Shown here piece after piece: positions 53,193 to 63,351 of a DNA stretch of 64,000 bases. Source of the stretch: Neisseria perflava. GTDB taxonomy: Bacteria > Pseudomonadota > Gammaproteobacteria > Burkholderiales > Neisseriaceae. Where the stretch lies: positions 1,178,001-1,242,000 of the forward strand of contig NZ_CP079818.1 in the NCBI RefSeq assembly GCF_019334725.1, in the 5' to 3' direction. The notes under the pieces are model-generated. The model searched no databases. It was not told where the DNA came from and saw nothing but the letters and a program-made list of their open reading frames with translations. The first letter of the stretch is position 1, and each line of letters opens with the position of its first letter. The position numbers were made by a program, and so were the translations under genes.

Positions 53193-54107
53193 ATGATTCA
53201 TTTCTTATCTCAAAACATCTCCTCTAAACAAGCCACTGCCATCGGGCTGCTTGCCGTTGCTTTGTGGAGCTTTGTCATTTCTCTGATACGCTCTTTGAGC
53301 CTGCATATGGGGGCAGTGGGCGGCGCGGCAATGATGTACACCCTGTCTACCGTATTGATTTGGCTGATTTTCGGCCGGCCGCATTTGCGTAATTACAACC
53401 GCAGCTATCTGTTTTGGGCGAGCGTGTTTTTTGTCGGCTGCGAACTGTGTTTGTCGCTGTCGGTCGGTTTTGCGCAAAACGCGAGACAGGCGGTGGAAAT
53501 CGGCATGGTCAATTATTTGTGGCCGACGTTTACCATCGTCGGGGCGGTATATTTCAACAAACAGCCGTCAAAATGGTGGATAGTCATCGGCTTTGTGCTG
53601 TCGTTTTTAGGGATTGCCACTGTATTGGGCGGCGATGTCGGTTTGTCGGTTTCCGGTATTTACCACAATGTCCGCACCAATCCCGGCGGCTACATCATGG
53701 CATTTGCGGACGCAGTGTTTTGGGCGGCATATTGTACGCTGACGGCGCGCGTGAAAGCGGAAGGCAGCAGCGTCGGCTTCTTCTTTGCGCTGGTGTCTAT
53801 ACTGTTGTGGATAGAGTATTTTCTCAGCGGCGCGGATACGTTGAGTTTTGATTCTGTATCGCTCGGCTATGCCGTTGCCGCCGCGTCTTGTATGGGCTTG
53901 GGCTATGCAGTGTGGAATATCGGTATTTCGCGTGGCAACCTGACCGTATTGGCGGGTGCATCTTATTTCATTCCGGTATTGTCTGCGGTAGTGTCCTCGT
54001 TTTTGATCAGCGCGCCTTTGTCCATGACGTTTTGGCAGGGTGCGGGAATGGTGTGCTTAGGGTCGATTGTGTGTTGGTTGGCGACCCGGAGAAAACAGAT
54101 GGCGTGA
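53193..54107 (+). CDS. DMT-superfamily exporter, YddG-like
   Basis: 304 residues from the ATG at 53193. Ten hydrophobic segments, two EamA halves. Blocks: TAIGLLAVALWSFVISLIR, QNARQAVEIGMVNYLWPTFTIV, and second-half MGLGYAVWNIGISRGNLTVLAGASYFIPVLS. The resemblance is to aromatic amino-acid/paraquat exporter YddG rather than to RhaT or PecM-like members; substrate unproven. Inner membrane. Followed 130 bp later by cysN. Confidence 0.82.
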   Translation: MIHFLSQNISSKQATAIGLLAVALWSFVISLIRSLSLHMGAVGGAAMMYTLSTVLIWLIFGRPHLRNYNRSYLFWASVFFVGCELCLSLSVGFAQNARQAVEIGMVNYLWPTFTIVGAVYFNKQPSKWWIVIGFVLSFLGIATVLGGDVGLSVSGIYHNVRTNPGGYIMAFADAVFWAAYCTLTARVKAEGSSVGFFFALVSILLWIEYFLSGADTLSFDSVSLGYAVAAASCMGLGYAVWNIGISRGNLTVLAGASYFIPVLSAVVSSFLISAPLSMTFWQGAGMVCLGSIVCWLATRRKQMA

Positions 54108-54236
54108 GGCAATATCCCATAGCTTCGCGATATAACGAAAACAGCTTTTTTAACAACCAAACATTCTTTCCCATTTTCAGACGGCCTGTTTAAAGTAGCA
54201 GTCAGTTTGAGAAATCACGAGAAATGGAAAAGAATC

Positions 54237-55547
54237 ATGACCGCAGCTTCCGCTCCGCTTTTGCGCTTCATTACCGCCGGCAGTGTCGATGACGGCAAAT
54301 CCACCCTCATCGGCCGCCTGCTCTACGACAGCAAAACCTTACTGACCGACCAGATTGACAAGCTTAACCGTGCTGCCGAAAACGGTGAAACGCCCGACTT
54401 TGCCAGCCTGACAGACGGCCTTGCCGCCGAGCGCGAACAAGGCATTACCATTGACGTGGCCTACCGTTATTTCGCCACGCCCAAACGCAAATTCATCATT
54501 GCCGATACGCCGGGACATGAGCAATACACGCGTAATATGGTTACCGGCGCATCGACTGCCGATGCCGCCATTATTTTGGTTGATGCCACACGCGTCGATT
54601 TTTCAGGTAATGAACCTGTCCTCCTGCCCCAAACCAAACGCCACAGCGCAATTCTGAAACTCTTGGGCTGCCCCAACATCATCGTCGCCGTGAACAAACT
54701 CGACTTGCTCGACTTTGACGAAGCCAAATATCAAGCCATTACCGAAGCCTACCGCAAACTGGCGGAACAAATCGGCCTCCAAGCACAAATCCACTTCCTG
54801 CCCATCAGCGCCTTGAAAGGCGACAATATCGTCAATGCCAGCAGCCAAACCCCGTGGTATCAAGGTTTGCCGCTTTTGCCTTTGCTTGAAAGCCTGCCTG
54901 TCAACCGTCAAAATGCCGCCGACCAAGCCGCGCACTTTCCCGTACAACGCGTGGCGCGCCAAGACGGCAGCAGCAGTGACGACTTCCGCGGCTATCAAGG
55001 CAGATTGGAAGCGGGTCGTCTGAAAGTGGGCGATGAAGTCAAAGTTTTACCCAGCGGCCATGTTGCCAAAGTTGCCGAAATCTATAATGCCAACGGTAAA
55101 ACCGAATCTGCCGAAGCAGGGGAAGTGTTGACTGTTGTTTTGAATACGGACATCGATATTTCACGCGGCAACAGCATTGTTTCAGCCGACAGCGGCATTG
55201 TTCCCGAACAACAATTTCAAGCCGCGCTTTGCTGGTTTGACGATATTCCGCTCAATCTGCGCCGCAAATATTTGCTGAAACACACGACCCAAACCACGCC
55301 CGTAAAAATCAGCGAAATTGCCTACGTTTGGGACGTCAATACCCTCAGCCGGGTCGAATCCGCCGAAACGCTCAAGCTCAACGACATCGGCAGCATCAGC
55401 TTCAAAACCCAGCAGCCGCTCGCTGCTGCCGCATACGAAGACAACCATGCACAAGGCGCGTTTATTTTGATTGACGAAGCCACTAACCATACTGTCGCGG
55501 CAGGCATGATACGCAAAGTCAGCAAAGCAAACAGTTTTGAAATTTAA
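54237..55547 (+). CDS. cysN: sulfate adenylyltransferase subunit 1 (GTPase)
   Basis: 436 residues from the ATG at 54237 (MTAASAPLLRFITAGSV). GTPase subunit of ATP sulfurylase; with CysD makes APS from sulfate and ATP. G motifs: AGSVDDGKSTLIGRL (G1), DTPGHEQYTRNMVTGAS (G3), NKLDLLDF (G4), ISALKGDN (G5), then EF-Tu-like beta domains. No cysD, cysH or cysC is in the window, which is unusual since cysD is generally adjacent. The start is preceded by GGAAAAGAATC. Confidence 0.93.
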   Translation: MTAASAPLLRFITAGSVDDGKSTLIGRLLYDSKTLLTDQIDKLNRAAENGETPDFASLTDGLAAEREQGITIDVAYRYFATPKRKFIIADTPGHEQYTRNMVTGASTADAAIILVDATRVDFSGNEPVLLPQTKRHSAILKLLGCPNIIVAVNKLDLLDFDEAKYQAITEAYRKLAEQIGLQAQIHFLPISALKGDNIVNASSQTPWYQGLPLLPLLESLPVNRQNAADQAAHFPVQRVARQDGSSSDDFRGYQGRLEAGRLKVGDEVKVLPSGHVAKVAEIYNANGKTESAEAGEVLTVVLNTDIDISRGNSIVSADSGIVPEQQFQAALCWFDDIPLNLRRKYLLKHTTQTTPVKISEIAYVWDVNTLSRVESAETLKLNDIGSISFKTQQPLAAAAYEDNHAQGAFILIDEATNHTVAAGMIRKVSKANSFEI

Positions 55548-55568
55548 AAGAAAAGTTGAAATAAAAAA

Positions 55569-55594
55569 AGGCCGTCTGAAGTTTCAGACGGCCT
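55569..55594. terminator. DUS-pair terminator between cysN and glyA
   Basis: Tight inverted AGGCCGTCTGAA pair with a 2-base loop, flanked by AAAAAA and TTATTTTAT. Lies between convergent genes. Confidence 0.8.
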
Positions 55595-55618
55595 GTTATT
55601 TTATCCAAGGCGAAATGT

Positions 55619-56869
55619 TTATGCGCCGTAAACCGGATATTTATCGCACAAAGCAGTTACTTGTTCGCGGACTTTGGCGAGATTGGCTTCGTCTTCAGGG
55701 TTGGCCAATACGTCAGCAACCAAGTTTGCCAATACGCGCGCATCGGCTTCGTTAAAGCCGCGTGTAGTCATGGCGGCGGAGCCGATGCGGATGCCGGAAG
55801 TAACGAATGGTTTTTCCGGATCATTCGGGATGGCGTTTTTGTTGACGGTAATGTGCGCTTTGCCCAAAGCGGCTTCAGCGGCTTTGCCGGTGATTTTCAT
55901 CGGTTGCAGGTCAACGAGGAAAACGTGGCTTTCGGTACGGCCGGAAACGATGCGCAAACCGCGTTTAACCAACTCTTCCGCCATAGCGGCAGCATTGATT
56001 TTCACTTGTTTTGCGTATTGTTTGAACTCAGGTTGCAACGCTTCTTTAAACGCTACGGCTTTGGCAGCAATAACGTGCATCAACGGTCCGCCTTGCAGGC
56101 TTGGGAAGATGGAAGAGTTCAGCGCTTTTTCGTGGGTATTGTCACGGCACAAAATCACACCGCCGCGAGGGCCGCGCAGGGTTTTGTGGGTGGTGGTGGT
56201 TACGAAGTCGCAGAATGGCACCGGATTAGGATATTCGCCGCCGGCAATCAGACCGGCATAGTGCGCCATGTCGACAAAGAGGTATGCGCCGACTTTATCG
56301 GCGATTTCGCGGAATTTTGCCCAGTCGATTTGCAGCGCGTAGGCAGATGCACCGGCCACAATCATTTTGGGTTTGTGTTCAAGAGCCAAGCGTTCTACTT
56401 CGGCATAATCGAGAACTTCGTTTTCATCCAAACCATAAGTAATGGCGTTGTAGAGTTTGCCGGAGATATTAACGCTTGCGCCGTGGGTCAAGTGGCCGCC
56501 GTGTGCCAGAGACATGCCCAAAATGGTGTCGCCCGGTTTCAAAACAGAAGCATACACGGCTTGGTTGGCTTGAGAACCGGAGTGCGGTTGGACATTGACA
56601 TATTCTGCGCCAAACAACTCTTTAGCGCGGTCAATCGCCAATTGTTCGACAATATCAACGTATTCGCAGCCACCGTAGTAGCGTTTGCCAGGATAGCCTT
56701 CAGCGTATTTGTTGGTCAATTGCGAACCTTGGGCTTCCATAACGGCACAGCTGACGTAGTTTTCAGAGGCGATCAGCTCGACGTGGTCTTGCTGGCGCTT
56801 GTCTTCTTGGGCGATGGCTGCTGCCAAATCGGGGTCATATTGTGCGAGGGTAACGCTTTTTGAAAACAT
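55619..56869 (-). CDS. glyA: serine hydroxymethyltransferase
   Basis: 416 residues from [15 protein letters not shown] at 56869. Converts serine and tetrahydrofolate to glycine and methylene-THF using PLP. Blocks: [55 protein letters not shown], and the PLP-Lys motif [14 protein letters not shown]. An upstream start at 56929 would add 20 residues without a better ribosome site. Full length. Confidence 0.97.
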   Translation of the reverse strand: MFSKSVTLAQYDPDLAAAIAQEDKRQQDHVELIASENYVSCAVMEAQGSQLTNKYAEGYPGKRYYGGCEYVDIVEQLAIDRAKELFGAEYVNVQPHSGSQANQAVYASVLKPGDTILGMSLAHGGHLTHGASVNISGKLYNAITYGLDENEVLDYAEVERLALEHKPKMIVAGASAYALQIDWAKFREIADKVGAYLFVDMAHYAGLIAGGEYPNPVPFCDFVTTTTHKTLRGPRGGVILCRDNTHEKALNSSIFPSLQGGPLMHVIAAKAVAFKEALQPEFKQYAKQVKINAAAMAEELVKRGLRIVSGRTESHVFLVDLQPMKITGKAAEAALGKAHITVNKNAIPNDPEKPFVTSGIRIGSAAMTTRGFNEADARVLANLVADVLANPEDEANLAKVREQVTALCDKYPVYGA

Positions 56870-57002
56870 GTTCTCGATTCCTTTGTGATGGGCTGAAAAT
56901 ATAGGATGGAGTGCTGCGGATTGGTTCAAGATGAACTATTTTTCTTGCATTGTCAACAATTGTGTCTGGTGTTTGGTTTCAGACGGCTTGAGATTGAAAG
57001 GT

Positions 57003-57374
57003 TTATTTGAAAATATCATCTTGTTTTAAATGAAAATCCATTTTTTCCAGAAGCGCGGATAAATCGGCTTCTGCTTGGGCGGCTTTAAGATTTTTTGCCA
57101 GTTCTACCAAGGCTACCGAATTTAATCGTTCTTTCTCCAGCCGCAGGGCTTCTTCGCTGAAGATTTTGATATTGTCTGCCGATTCGGCATCTATTTTTTC
57201 AAATGGATAAAACGATTCTTCGTGTACGGCCAAACCGTCGGGCAGGGGTGCGGCATGGTTGAAATCGGCATCATTGACCGGCATCCATGAAGGATGGTTC
57301 TCAAGCAGGATAAATTGTCCGTCCATGCCGTTGATATGACGGAATAGGGTGGTTCGGCCATTGTGTAAACGCAT
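57003..57374 (-). CDS. hypothetical protein
   Basis: 123 residues (MRLHNGRTTLFRHINGMDGQ...). No family recognised. Soluble; C-terminal half is helical and charged (SEEALRLEKERLNSVALVELAKNLKAAQAEADL), possibly a coiled coil. Plausible composition and start. Alone between glyA and a DUF465 gene. Confidence 0.5.
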   Translation of the reverse strand: MRLHNGRTTLFRHINGMDGQFILLENHPSWMPVNDADFNHAAPLPDGLAVHEESFYPFEKIDAESADNIKIFSEEALRLEKERLNSVALVELAKNLKAAQAEADLSALLEKMDFHLKQDDIFK

Positions 57375-57595
57375 AAGCCCGATTGTATGCCCAAGTCGGC
57401 AAGCCGTCTATAAAGCCGTTTCTTTCTATTTTTGCACTAACTTATGTTGATATTATTAATTTTGATGTAAAACAGTTTCAACTTAAAAAAGACTGGATAA
57501 AACGCCCGTGTTTGTTATAATGAAGCTAAAGATTGATTCGTCCTAGTTTTTGACCGCAGTACTTTTTTATTTAATTAACAAGAGAGGAAAACAAA

Positions 57596-57814
57596 ATGTT
57601 TCCAGAATATCGCGATTTGATTTCTAAACTGAAACAAGAGGATGCACACTTTGCCCGTTTGTTTGACGAGCACAATGAGCTGGACGATAAAATCACCGGT
57701 TTGGTTAACAACCCTGTTACCAGCGGTGCCGAAGAGATTGAAGAGCTGAAAAAAGCCAAACTCAAACTCAAAGACGAATTGTATGCCCTTTTGCAAAAAG
57801 CAGCAGGCAAATAA
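57596..57814 (+). CDS. DUF465/YdcH family protein
   Basis: 72 residues, helical. MFPEYRDLISKLKQEDAHFARLFDEHNELDDKI then EEIEELKKAKLKLKDELYALL: the typical DUF465 pattern of two amphipathic helices. Function unknown; small soluble protein often abundant in proteobacteria. GAGAGGAAAACAAA ahead of the ATG. Followed by a DUS-pair terminator at 57829-57889. Confidence 0.88.
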   Translation: MFPEYRDLISKLKQEDAHFARLFDEHNELDDKITGLVNNPVTSGAEEIEELKKAKLKLKDELYALLQKAAGK

Positions 57815-57828
57815 TTAAAATTTGAATA

Positions 57829-57893
57829 AGGCCGTCTGAACGGTATGATGGAAATCTCAGATTCCCTTTCATGCCGGTTCAGACGGCCTTTTT
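57829..57893 (+). terminator. DUS-pair terminator after DUF465 gene
   Basis: Forward and inverse AGGCCGTCTGAA around a 37-base loop, inner CCGGTATGA-type pairing possible, followed by TTTTT. Confidence 0.7.
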
Positions 57894-58045
57894 AATTATT
57901 AGGCATTTGGTTATTTTTATTGGCTTAATTTAACGAATAATTGTAAATCACTCTTAATTGCATTGAAAACTCTGTTAAATTTATTTAAAATCCCGAATAA
58001 TTTTTATTTTGATTTTAACAAACAAAGTTAAAGAGAAACGATGCA

Positions 58046-60247
58046 ATGAAAACATTCACACTCGCCATTTTGCCTTTGGCATTAATCAGCGCATTCTCTC
58101 ACGCTGCTGAAGAGAAAGCTGCCGAACAGGCTGAAGTCGATACCGTTTACGTTACTGCCGAGAAACAGCTGCAACAGTCGCTGGGCGTATCGCGTATTTC
58201 GAAAGACGACATCGACAAGCGTCCGGCCGTCAACGATATTTCCGAATTTGTCCGCACCATGCCGGGCGTCAACCTGACCGGCAATACGGCGACGGGTCAG
58301 CGCGGCAATAAACGCCAAATCGACTTGCGCGGAATGGGCCCTGAAAACACATTGATTTTGATTGACGGTAAGCCTGTAAACTCGCGCCAGTCCGAGCGTA
58401 TCAGTATGCGCGGTGAACGCAATACGCGCGGTGACAGCAACTGGGTGCCGGTTGAAGAAATTGAATCCATCACTGTTTTGCGCGGTCCGGCGGCAACGCG
58501 TTACGGCTCCGGCGCGATGGGCGGCGTGGTCAATATCGTTACCAAAAAAGTGTCTAAGGAATTTAAAGGCCAGGTCAATCTTTACGCCAATCAACCGCAA
58601 GACAGCAAAGAAGGCGCAACCCGCCGTATCGGCTTCAATTTGAGCGGTCCGATTATTCAAGATACTTTGGGCTTCCGCATTTACGGCAACCTGAATAAAA
58701 CGGATGCAGATGCAGCCGATATCAATGCCGGACACGGCAACGACAGCGCGGCCGGTGTCGAAGGCGTACGCAATAAAGACATTGCCGGCCGTCTGCAATG
58801 GAAAATCAGCCCTGCGCAAACATTGATTTTAGACAGCAGCTACAGCCGTCAGGGCAATATCTACAACGGCGATACGCAAAACAGCAATCCACGTTCCGCT
58901 TTGGTTAATTCTTTAGCTGACGGCAAAGCCGAAACTGCCCGTTTATATCGTTCCGCTTATTCTTTAACGCATGACGGCGCATGGGAATGGGGCGATACCA
59001 AAAACGTGATCAGTTATGAGCGTACAGTCAACAGCCACTTGCCTGAAGGTTTGGCCGGTGGTCCGGAAGGCAGCTATACAGGCTTGGATTTTGTTCAAAG
59101 CCGTCTGAAAAACCTGCGTTTCAGCAGCGAAGCGAATATTCCGTTTAAACTCGGTGTCGATAATGTATTGACGGTCGGCGCAGAATTTACTGACAGTAAG
59201 CTGGATGATCCTGCTTCCAATAGTCAGGGATTTAAAGACCAAGGTAAGACTGACGTGTTTGACGGTATTTCAGCAGTACGCGGCGGTAAGGCATCGCAAC
59301 GCAACTGGGCAGCTTACGTTGAAGACAATATTTCGTTGACCGACAAAACCCATCTGATTCCGGCCATCCGTTTCGACCACAACAGTGACAGCGGCAGCAA
59401 CTGGAGTCCGGCGTTGAATTTCTCGCATCAAATCGGCGAAAACTGGTTGGTCAAAGGCGGTATTGCCCGTGCGTATAAAGCGCCAAACCTGTATCAAACC
59501 AATCCTGACTTTATCCTGTACACGCGCGGTCAAGGTTGTCCGATTGATGCGCCGAGCAGTGTCCGCTGCTACTACATGGGTAATAATAATTTGAAACCCG
59601 AAACCAGTATCAATAAAGAGATTGGCCTTGAGTTCAACAAAAACGGCTGGCAGGCTTCGGCGACTTATTTCCACAACGCGTACCGCAACAAAATCGTGAT
59701 TGGTGAAAATATCATTGCCACCAGCAATATCGGCAACTGGCTTTTGCAATGGGAAAATACGCCGAAAGCGACTATTTCGGGTATCGAAGGCAACTTGGTG
59801 ATTCCGTTGCATGACACACTCAAGTGGAGCAACAATTTCACTTATATGCACAAATCTGAAGATTATCAAGGCAATCCATTGTCTCTGGTGCCGAAGCATA
59901 CCCTCAACAGCACGCTGTCTTGGACACCAAACGAACGTTTTGATGCCAACCTGACCTTTACCCACTACGGCCGTACCAAACCGCGTGGCGTGGCGATCAA
60001 TAAACTGGAGCAAAACGGTAATCTGCGTGCAGGGGTTACTCCTTTGACTTCCGAACATAACCAAACGCAAGTCGGCTCTTACGGCATTTGGGGTATCAAT
60101 GCCGGCTACAACTGGAACAAACGCGTGGCCGTTCGTGGCGGTGTCAGCAACCTGTTCAATAAAAAACTGTACCGCACAACTGCCGGCGCACAAACATACA
60201 ACGAACATGGCCGTGCTTTCTACGGCAGTTTGAAAGTGTCGTTTTAA
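58046..60247 (+). CDS. TonB-dependent siderophore receptor, FepA-like
   Basis: 733 residues. Signal peptide MKTFTLAILPLALISAFSHA, probable TonB box DTVYVTAEK, plug domain with RQIDLRGMGPENTLILIDGKPV and VLRGPAATRYGSGAMGGVVNI, then a beta-barrel ending in Phe (YGSLKVSF). The plug motifs are those of the FepA/PfeA/BfeA/IrgA catecholate-siderophore receptors. It imports a ferric siderophore (probably enterobactin-like) across the outer membrane. The upstream AT-rich region could contain a Fur site but I cannot identify a good match. Confidence 0.9.
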   Translation: MKTFTLAILPLALISAFSHAAEEKAAEQAEVDTVYVTAEKQLQQSLGVSRISKDDIDKRPAVNDISEFVRTMPGVNLTGNTATGQRGNKRQIDLRGMGPENTLILIDGKPVNSRQSERISMRGERNTRGDSNWVPVEEIESITVLRGPAATRYGSGAMGGVVNIVTKKVSKEFKGQVNLYANQPQDSKEGATRRIGFNLSGPIIQDTLGFRIYGNLNKTDADAADINAGHGNDSAAGVEGVRNKDIAGRLQWKISPAQTLILDSSYSRQGNIYNGDTQNSNPRSALVNSLADGKAETARLYRSAYSLTHDGAWEWGDTKNVISYERTVNSHLPEGLAGGPEGSYTGLDFVQSRLKNLRFSSEANIPFKLGVDNVLTVGAEFTDSKLDDPASNSQGFKDQGKTDVFDGISAVRGGKASQRNWAAYVEDNISLTDKTHLIPAIRFDHNSDSGSNWSPALNFSHQIGENWLVKGGIARAYKAPNLYQTNPDFILYTRGQGCPIDAPSSVRCYYMGNNNLKPETSINKEIGLEFNKNGWQASATYFHNAYRNKIVIGENIIATSNIGNWLLQWENTPKATISGIEGNLVIPLHDTLKWSNNFTYMHKSEDYQGNPLSLVPKHTLNSTLSWTPNERFDANLTFTHYGRTKPRGVAINKLEQNGNLRAGVTPLTSEHNQTQVGSYGIWGINAGYNWNKRVAVRGGVSNLFNKKLYRTTAGAQTYNEHGRAFYGSLKVSF

Positions 60248-60265
60248 GCAGTAGCGTATGAAACA

Positions 60266-60327
60266 AGGCCGTCTGAAACGTTGTGAAATGAAATCTAGGA
60301 TTTCTGACACAGGGTTTCAGACGGCCT
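60266..60327 (+). terminator. DUS pair after the TonB receptor
   Basis: AGGCCGTCTGAA and its inverse 38 bases apart, followed by TTTTTA. Confidence 0.6.
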
Positions 60328-60427
60328 TTTTATTTGGATTTTTAGCAGTCTTTGTTGTTACGGAATTTGCTTCTCTTTTAGAAAAAAATAAAAGGGCGGT
60401 ATTCGCCGCCCTGAAAATCCAAACCGC

Positions 60428-61090
60428 TTATTCAACCCAAGTTACCATTTCTTCAATCGGTTTGCGTGCTTTTTTGGTAATTTCTTTGGCGCGATAGCCG
60501 AATGTTGCCGCTACGGATACGCCCCATTCGTTGGCATCAAACAGGCCTTCTGCCGCCAATACTTCGTTCATTTTGTCGTAGTTGAAGCCTTCGATTGGGC
60601 AGGAATCGATGCCGATGGCGGCTGCGCCAGTGAGCATATTGGCCAAAGCAATATAGGTTTGCTTGCCGCTCCAGTCAAAGAGCGCGCGTTGGTCGTCGGC
60701 AATTTTAATGTCGGTTTCTTGGAAGCTTTTGTATTTTGCCAACGCTTTTTCCAGCTGCTCGCCTTGCAAGCCCCTGCGTTCGGCAACGCTGCGGAAGAAC
60801 GGGGTATCGTAACGGGCATTTTTCTTGGCAAGGATAATGACCAGATGGCTGCAGTCGTCCAGTTGCGATTGCATACCCCAGCTGAAAGGTTTGAGCTTTT
60901 CTCTCAAGGTTTTGTTTTGGATAACTAAAAATTTCCATGGCTCGGAGCCGACAGAGCTGGGCGAGAGGCGGGCAAATTCTAAAATCGCTGCAAAATCTTC
61001 TTGGCTGATTTTTTTGTCGGGATCGTAATAACGGGTGGAACAGCGATTTTCGAATACTTGCAGCATTTGTTCGCGTGTAATTTTACTCAT
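60428..61090 (-). CDS. nitroreductase family protein (NfsB-like)
   Basis: 220 residues, FMN-dependent. RCSTRYYDPDKKISQEDFAAILEFARLSPSSVGSEPWKFLVIQN carries the FMN phosphate-binding Arg/Ser residues, and TAAAIGIDSCPIEGF and VSVAATFGYRA follow the family fold. Reduces nitroaromatics, quinones or flavins with NAD(P)H in the cytoplasm. Full length. Confidence 0.9.
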   Translation of the reverse strand: MSKITREQMLQVFENRCSTRYYDPDKKISQEDFAAILEFARLSPSSVGSEPWKFLVIQNKTLREKLKPFSWGMQSQLDDCSHLVIILAKKNARYDTPFFRSVAERRGLQGEQLEKALAKYKSFQETDIKIADDQRALFDWSGKQTYIALANMLTGAAAIGIDSCPIEGFNYDKMNEVLAAEGLFDANEWGVSVAATFGYRAKEITKKARKPIEEMVTWVE

Positions 61091-61269
61091 TGGTTTTTCC
61101 TAATAAATGAAGATGTTATTTTGACCGTTTTGCCGATATCCGGTTTGCGTGAATTGGAGAAGGAAACAGGATAGGGCAGCACCATGTTAAATCAAACCCT
61201 GCGGTTAGGCTATCTTTTAATTTTGAACTTCGCAGAAAAAATCGATTAAATATCAATATGAATATAAAA

Positions 61270-61309
61270 AGGCCGTCTGAAATTTTAAAAGTAAAGTTTC
61301 AGACGGCCT
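61270..61309 (-). terminator. DUS-pair terminator after aspA
   Basis: AGGCCGTCTGAA and inverse, 16-base loop, 18 bp past the aspA stop on the minus strand. Confidence 0.7.
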
Positions 61310-61326
61310 TTGATTTTAAATCCTGA

Positions 61327-62724
61327 TTATAGCTGAGGATTCATCAGGTTTTCTGGGGAGAGGATGCGGTTGAGTTCTTCTTCGCTTAACAGGCCGCGCT
61401 CCAGTACGACTTCGCGCACGCCTTTGCCGGTTTGGGCGCAGATTTTGCCGACCAAATCGCCGTTGTGGTGGCCGATGTACGGATTCAGATAAGTGACCAA
61501 ACCGATGGAGTTGAAAACGTAGCGTTCGCAGATTTCGCGGTTGACCGTAATGCCTTTGACGCATTTTTCGGACAAGTTGACCGCGGCATTGCCCAAGAGG
61601 GAAATGGTTTCAAACATACATTGGGCGATGACCGGCTCCATAACGTTCAGCTGCAACTGACCTGCTTCGGCTGCGAAAGTGATGGTGGTGTCGTTGCCGA
61701 TGACTTTGAAGCACACTTGGTTGACGACCTCAGGAATTACCGGATTGACTTTGGCCGGCATGATGGAAGAACCGGCTTGCAATTCAGGCAGGTTGATTTC
61801 TTTCAAACCGGCGCGCGGGCCGGAAGAGAGCAGGCGCAAGTCGTTACAGATTTTGGACAGTTTGACGGCTGTGCGTTTCAATGCGCCGTGTACCATCACA
61901 TATGCGCCGCAGTCGGAGGTCGCTTCGATCAGGTTTTCAGTCAGTTTGCAAGGCAGGCCGCTGACTTCGGAGAGTTTCTCAACGACTAAAGCCGCATAAC
62001 CTTTGGGTGTATTCACGCCTGTGCCGATGGCGGTGGCGCCGAGGTTGACTTCAAGCAGCAGGGAGCGGGTGCGGTCGAGGTTGAGGATTTCTTCTTCCAG
62101 CAACACTTGGAAAGATTGGAATTCTTGTCCGGCCGTCATCGGTACGGCGTCTTGAAGCTGGGTGCGGCCCATTTTCAAAACGTCTTTAAACTCTTCGGCT
62201 TTGGCGGCAAAGGCGTTTTTCAGGATAGCCAGTTTTTCGAGCAATTCGCCGATGCTGTAATACACGGCAAGGCGGAAGCCGGTAGGGTAGGCGTCGTTGG
62301 TGGATTGGCTGGCGTTGACATGGTCCATCGGATTGACGATGTCGTAGTGGCCTTTTTCGTGACCCAAGACTTCCAATGCGAGGTTGGCAATGACTTCGTT
62401 GGTATTCATGTTGACCGAAGTACCGGCGCCGCCTTGATAAACATCGGACGGGAATTGGTCGAGGCAGCGGCCTTTGACCAATACTTCATCGCAGGCTTTT
62501 TCAATGGCGGCCGCGATTTCCGGCTTGATGGCACCCAATGCGCCGTTGGCTTGCGCGGTGGCTTTTTTAACCATCACCATGCTGCGGACAAATTGCGGTA
62601 CGTCGGAAATTTTTTGCGTGGAAATTTTAAAGTTTTCAATGGCGCGCAGCGTGTGGATACCCCAATAAACATCAGCGGGGATTTCGCGGTCGCCCAATAA
62701 ATCGTGTTCGATTCGTACAGTCAT
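61327..62724 (-). CDS. aspA: aspartate ammonia-lyase
   Basis: 465 residues. Deaminates aspartate to fumarate. Fumarase/aspartase signature [12 protein letters not shown] with the catalytic Ser loop, plus [21 protein letters not shown] and [20 protein letters not shown]. Normal length. The fumarate it makes could feed the fumarase and the frd-like operon elsewhere in the window. Confidence 0.96.
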   Translation of the reverse strand: MTVRIEHDLLGDREIPADVYWGIHTLRAIENFKISTQKISDVPQFVRSMVMVKKATAQANGALGAIKPEIAAAIEKACDEVLVKGRCLDQFPSDVYQGGAGTSVNMNTNEVIANLALEVLGHEKGHYDIVNPMDHVNASQSTNDAYPTGFRLAVYYSIGELLEKLAILKNAFAAKAEEFKDVLKMGRTQLQDAVPMTAGQEFQSFQVLLEEEILNLDRTRSLLLEVNLGATAIGTGVNTPKGYAALVVEKLSEVSGLPCKLTENLIEATSDCGAYVMVHGALKRTAVKLSKICNDLRLLSSGPRAGLKEINLPELQAGSSIMPAKVNPVIPEVVNQVCFKVIGNDTTITFAAEAGQLQLNVMEPVIAQCMFETISLLGNAAVNLSEKCVKGITVNREICERYVFNSIGLVTYLNPYIGHHNGDLVGKICAQTGKGVREVVLERGLLSEEELNRILSPENLMNPQL

Positions 62725-62813
62725 TTCTCTTACCTTCTCGTATAGTTGTGTTGGTGTGCGTTATGCGTTTGGAACATTAGCCCAGTTCGGCAAGATTGTC
62801 CAGTCGGTAAGGC

Positions 62814-63014
62814 TTAATCGTCAGGGTGAAAACGTGCCGCTTCGCGCTCTTTCGCAGCTGTCTCTTTATCTTTCAATTTCGCACCCAGTCCCAACATTTT
62901 TTCATATTCGGATTGCGGCGTGCCATCCTCTTCCATGCCGAATGCGCTGGCATTGACCCAAAGGGAAAGCAGGGAAACGATGAAGGCGAAAAAGCCGACG
63001 ATATACCAAAACAT
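62814..63014 (-). CDS. small membrane protein, hypothetical
   Basis: 66 residues. One N-terminal membrane helix (MFWYIVGFFAFIVSLLSLWV) and an acidic/basic tail (MEEDGTPQSEYEKMLGLGAKLKDKE). No family recognised. Plausible start with AAGGAAG upstream. Single gene between aspA and a Cys-rich small protein. Confidence 0.6.
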   Translation of the reverse strand: MFWYIVGFFAFIVSLLSLWVNASAFGMEEDGTPQSEYEKMLGLGAKLKDKETAAKEREAARFHPDD

Positions 63015-63150
63015 TTTTTTCTTCCTTGTGTGTCTGCGAGGGCAGATTGTTGTGGTTTGTAAAGATGTGAATGTAGCACAAACGCGGTTGGGTTTAAATT
63101 CTTCTCCCGCATCCTTTCATTGATTTACCTGTAAATGTTTAGAAAGGAAA

Positions 63151-63190
63151 AGGCCGTCTGAAAAGTAAGACTTTTCAGACGGCCTTGAGG
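63151..63190 (-). terminator. DUS-pair terminator after the Cys-rich small protein
   Basis: AGGCCGTCTGAAAAG and inverse (15-bp stem including flanks), 15-20 bp past the stop. Confidence 0.75.
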
Positions 63191-63204
63191 CTTTATCGGG
63201 AAGC

Positions 63205-63351
63205 TTAACCGCCGCATGCGCCGCAGCAACCACCTTCGCTGTGACCGCCGCGTTTTTCTTCATTGTTGATAACGGGCAGCTCGGTTTCTTCGGTTTGCTC
63301 TTTTTTATCTTCAGGCAAATCGTTTACTTTGATTTTGTTTTCTTCAGCCAT
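63205..63351 (-). CDS. 48-residue Cys/Gly-rich C-terminal protein
   Basis: Too short to stand out as an ORF, but convincing: AAAGGATGT upstream of ATG, charged N-terminal part (MAEENKIKVNDLPEDKKEQ), and a C-terminal HSEGGCCGACGG with three Cys and one His close together. It may bind a metal. Followed directly by a DUS terminator and preceded by a clean intergenic region. Function unknown; no family recognised. Confidence 0.7.
   Translation of the reverse strand: MAEENKIKVNDLPEDKKEQTEETELPVINNEEKRGGHSEGGCCGACGG

Noticed and set aside
55661..56863. 400-codon plus-strand ORF
   Set aside because: Antisense to glyA; composition is a mirror of a highly expressed gene.
57900..58045. Fur box upstream of the TonB receptor
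   Set aside because: AATAATTGTAAATCACTCTTAATT is AT-rich but matches the consensus poorly; iron control is likely from function but not shown by sequence.
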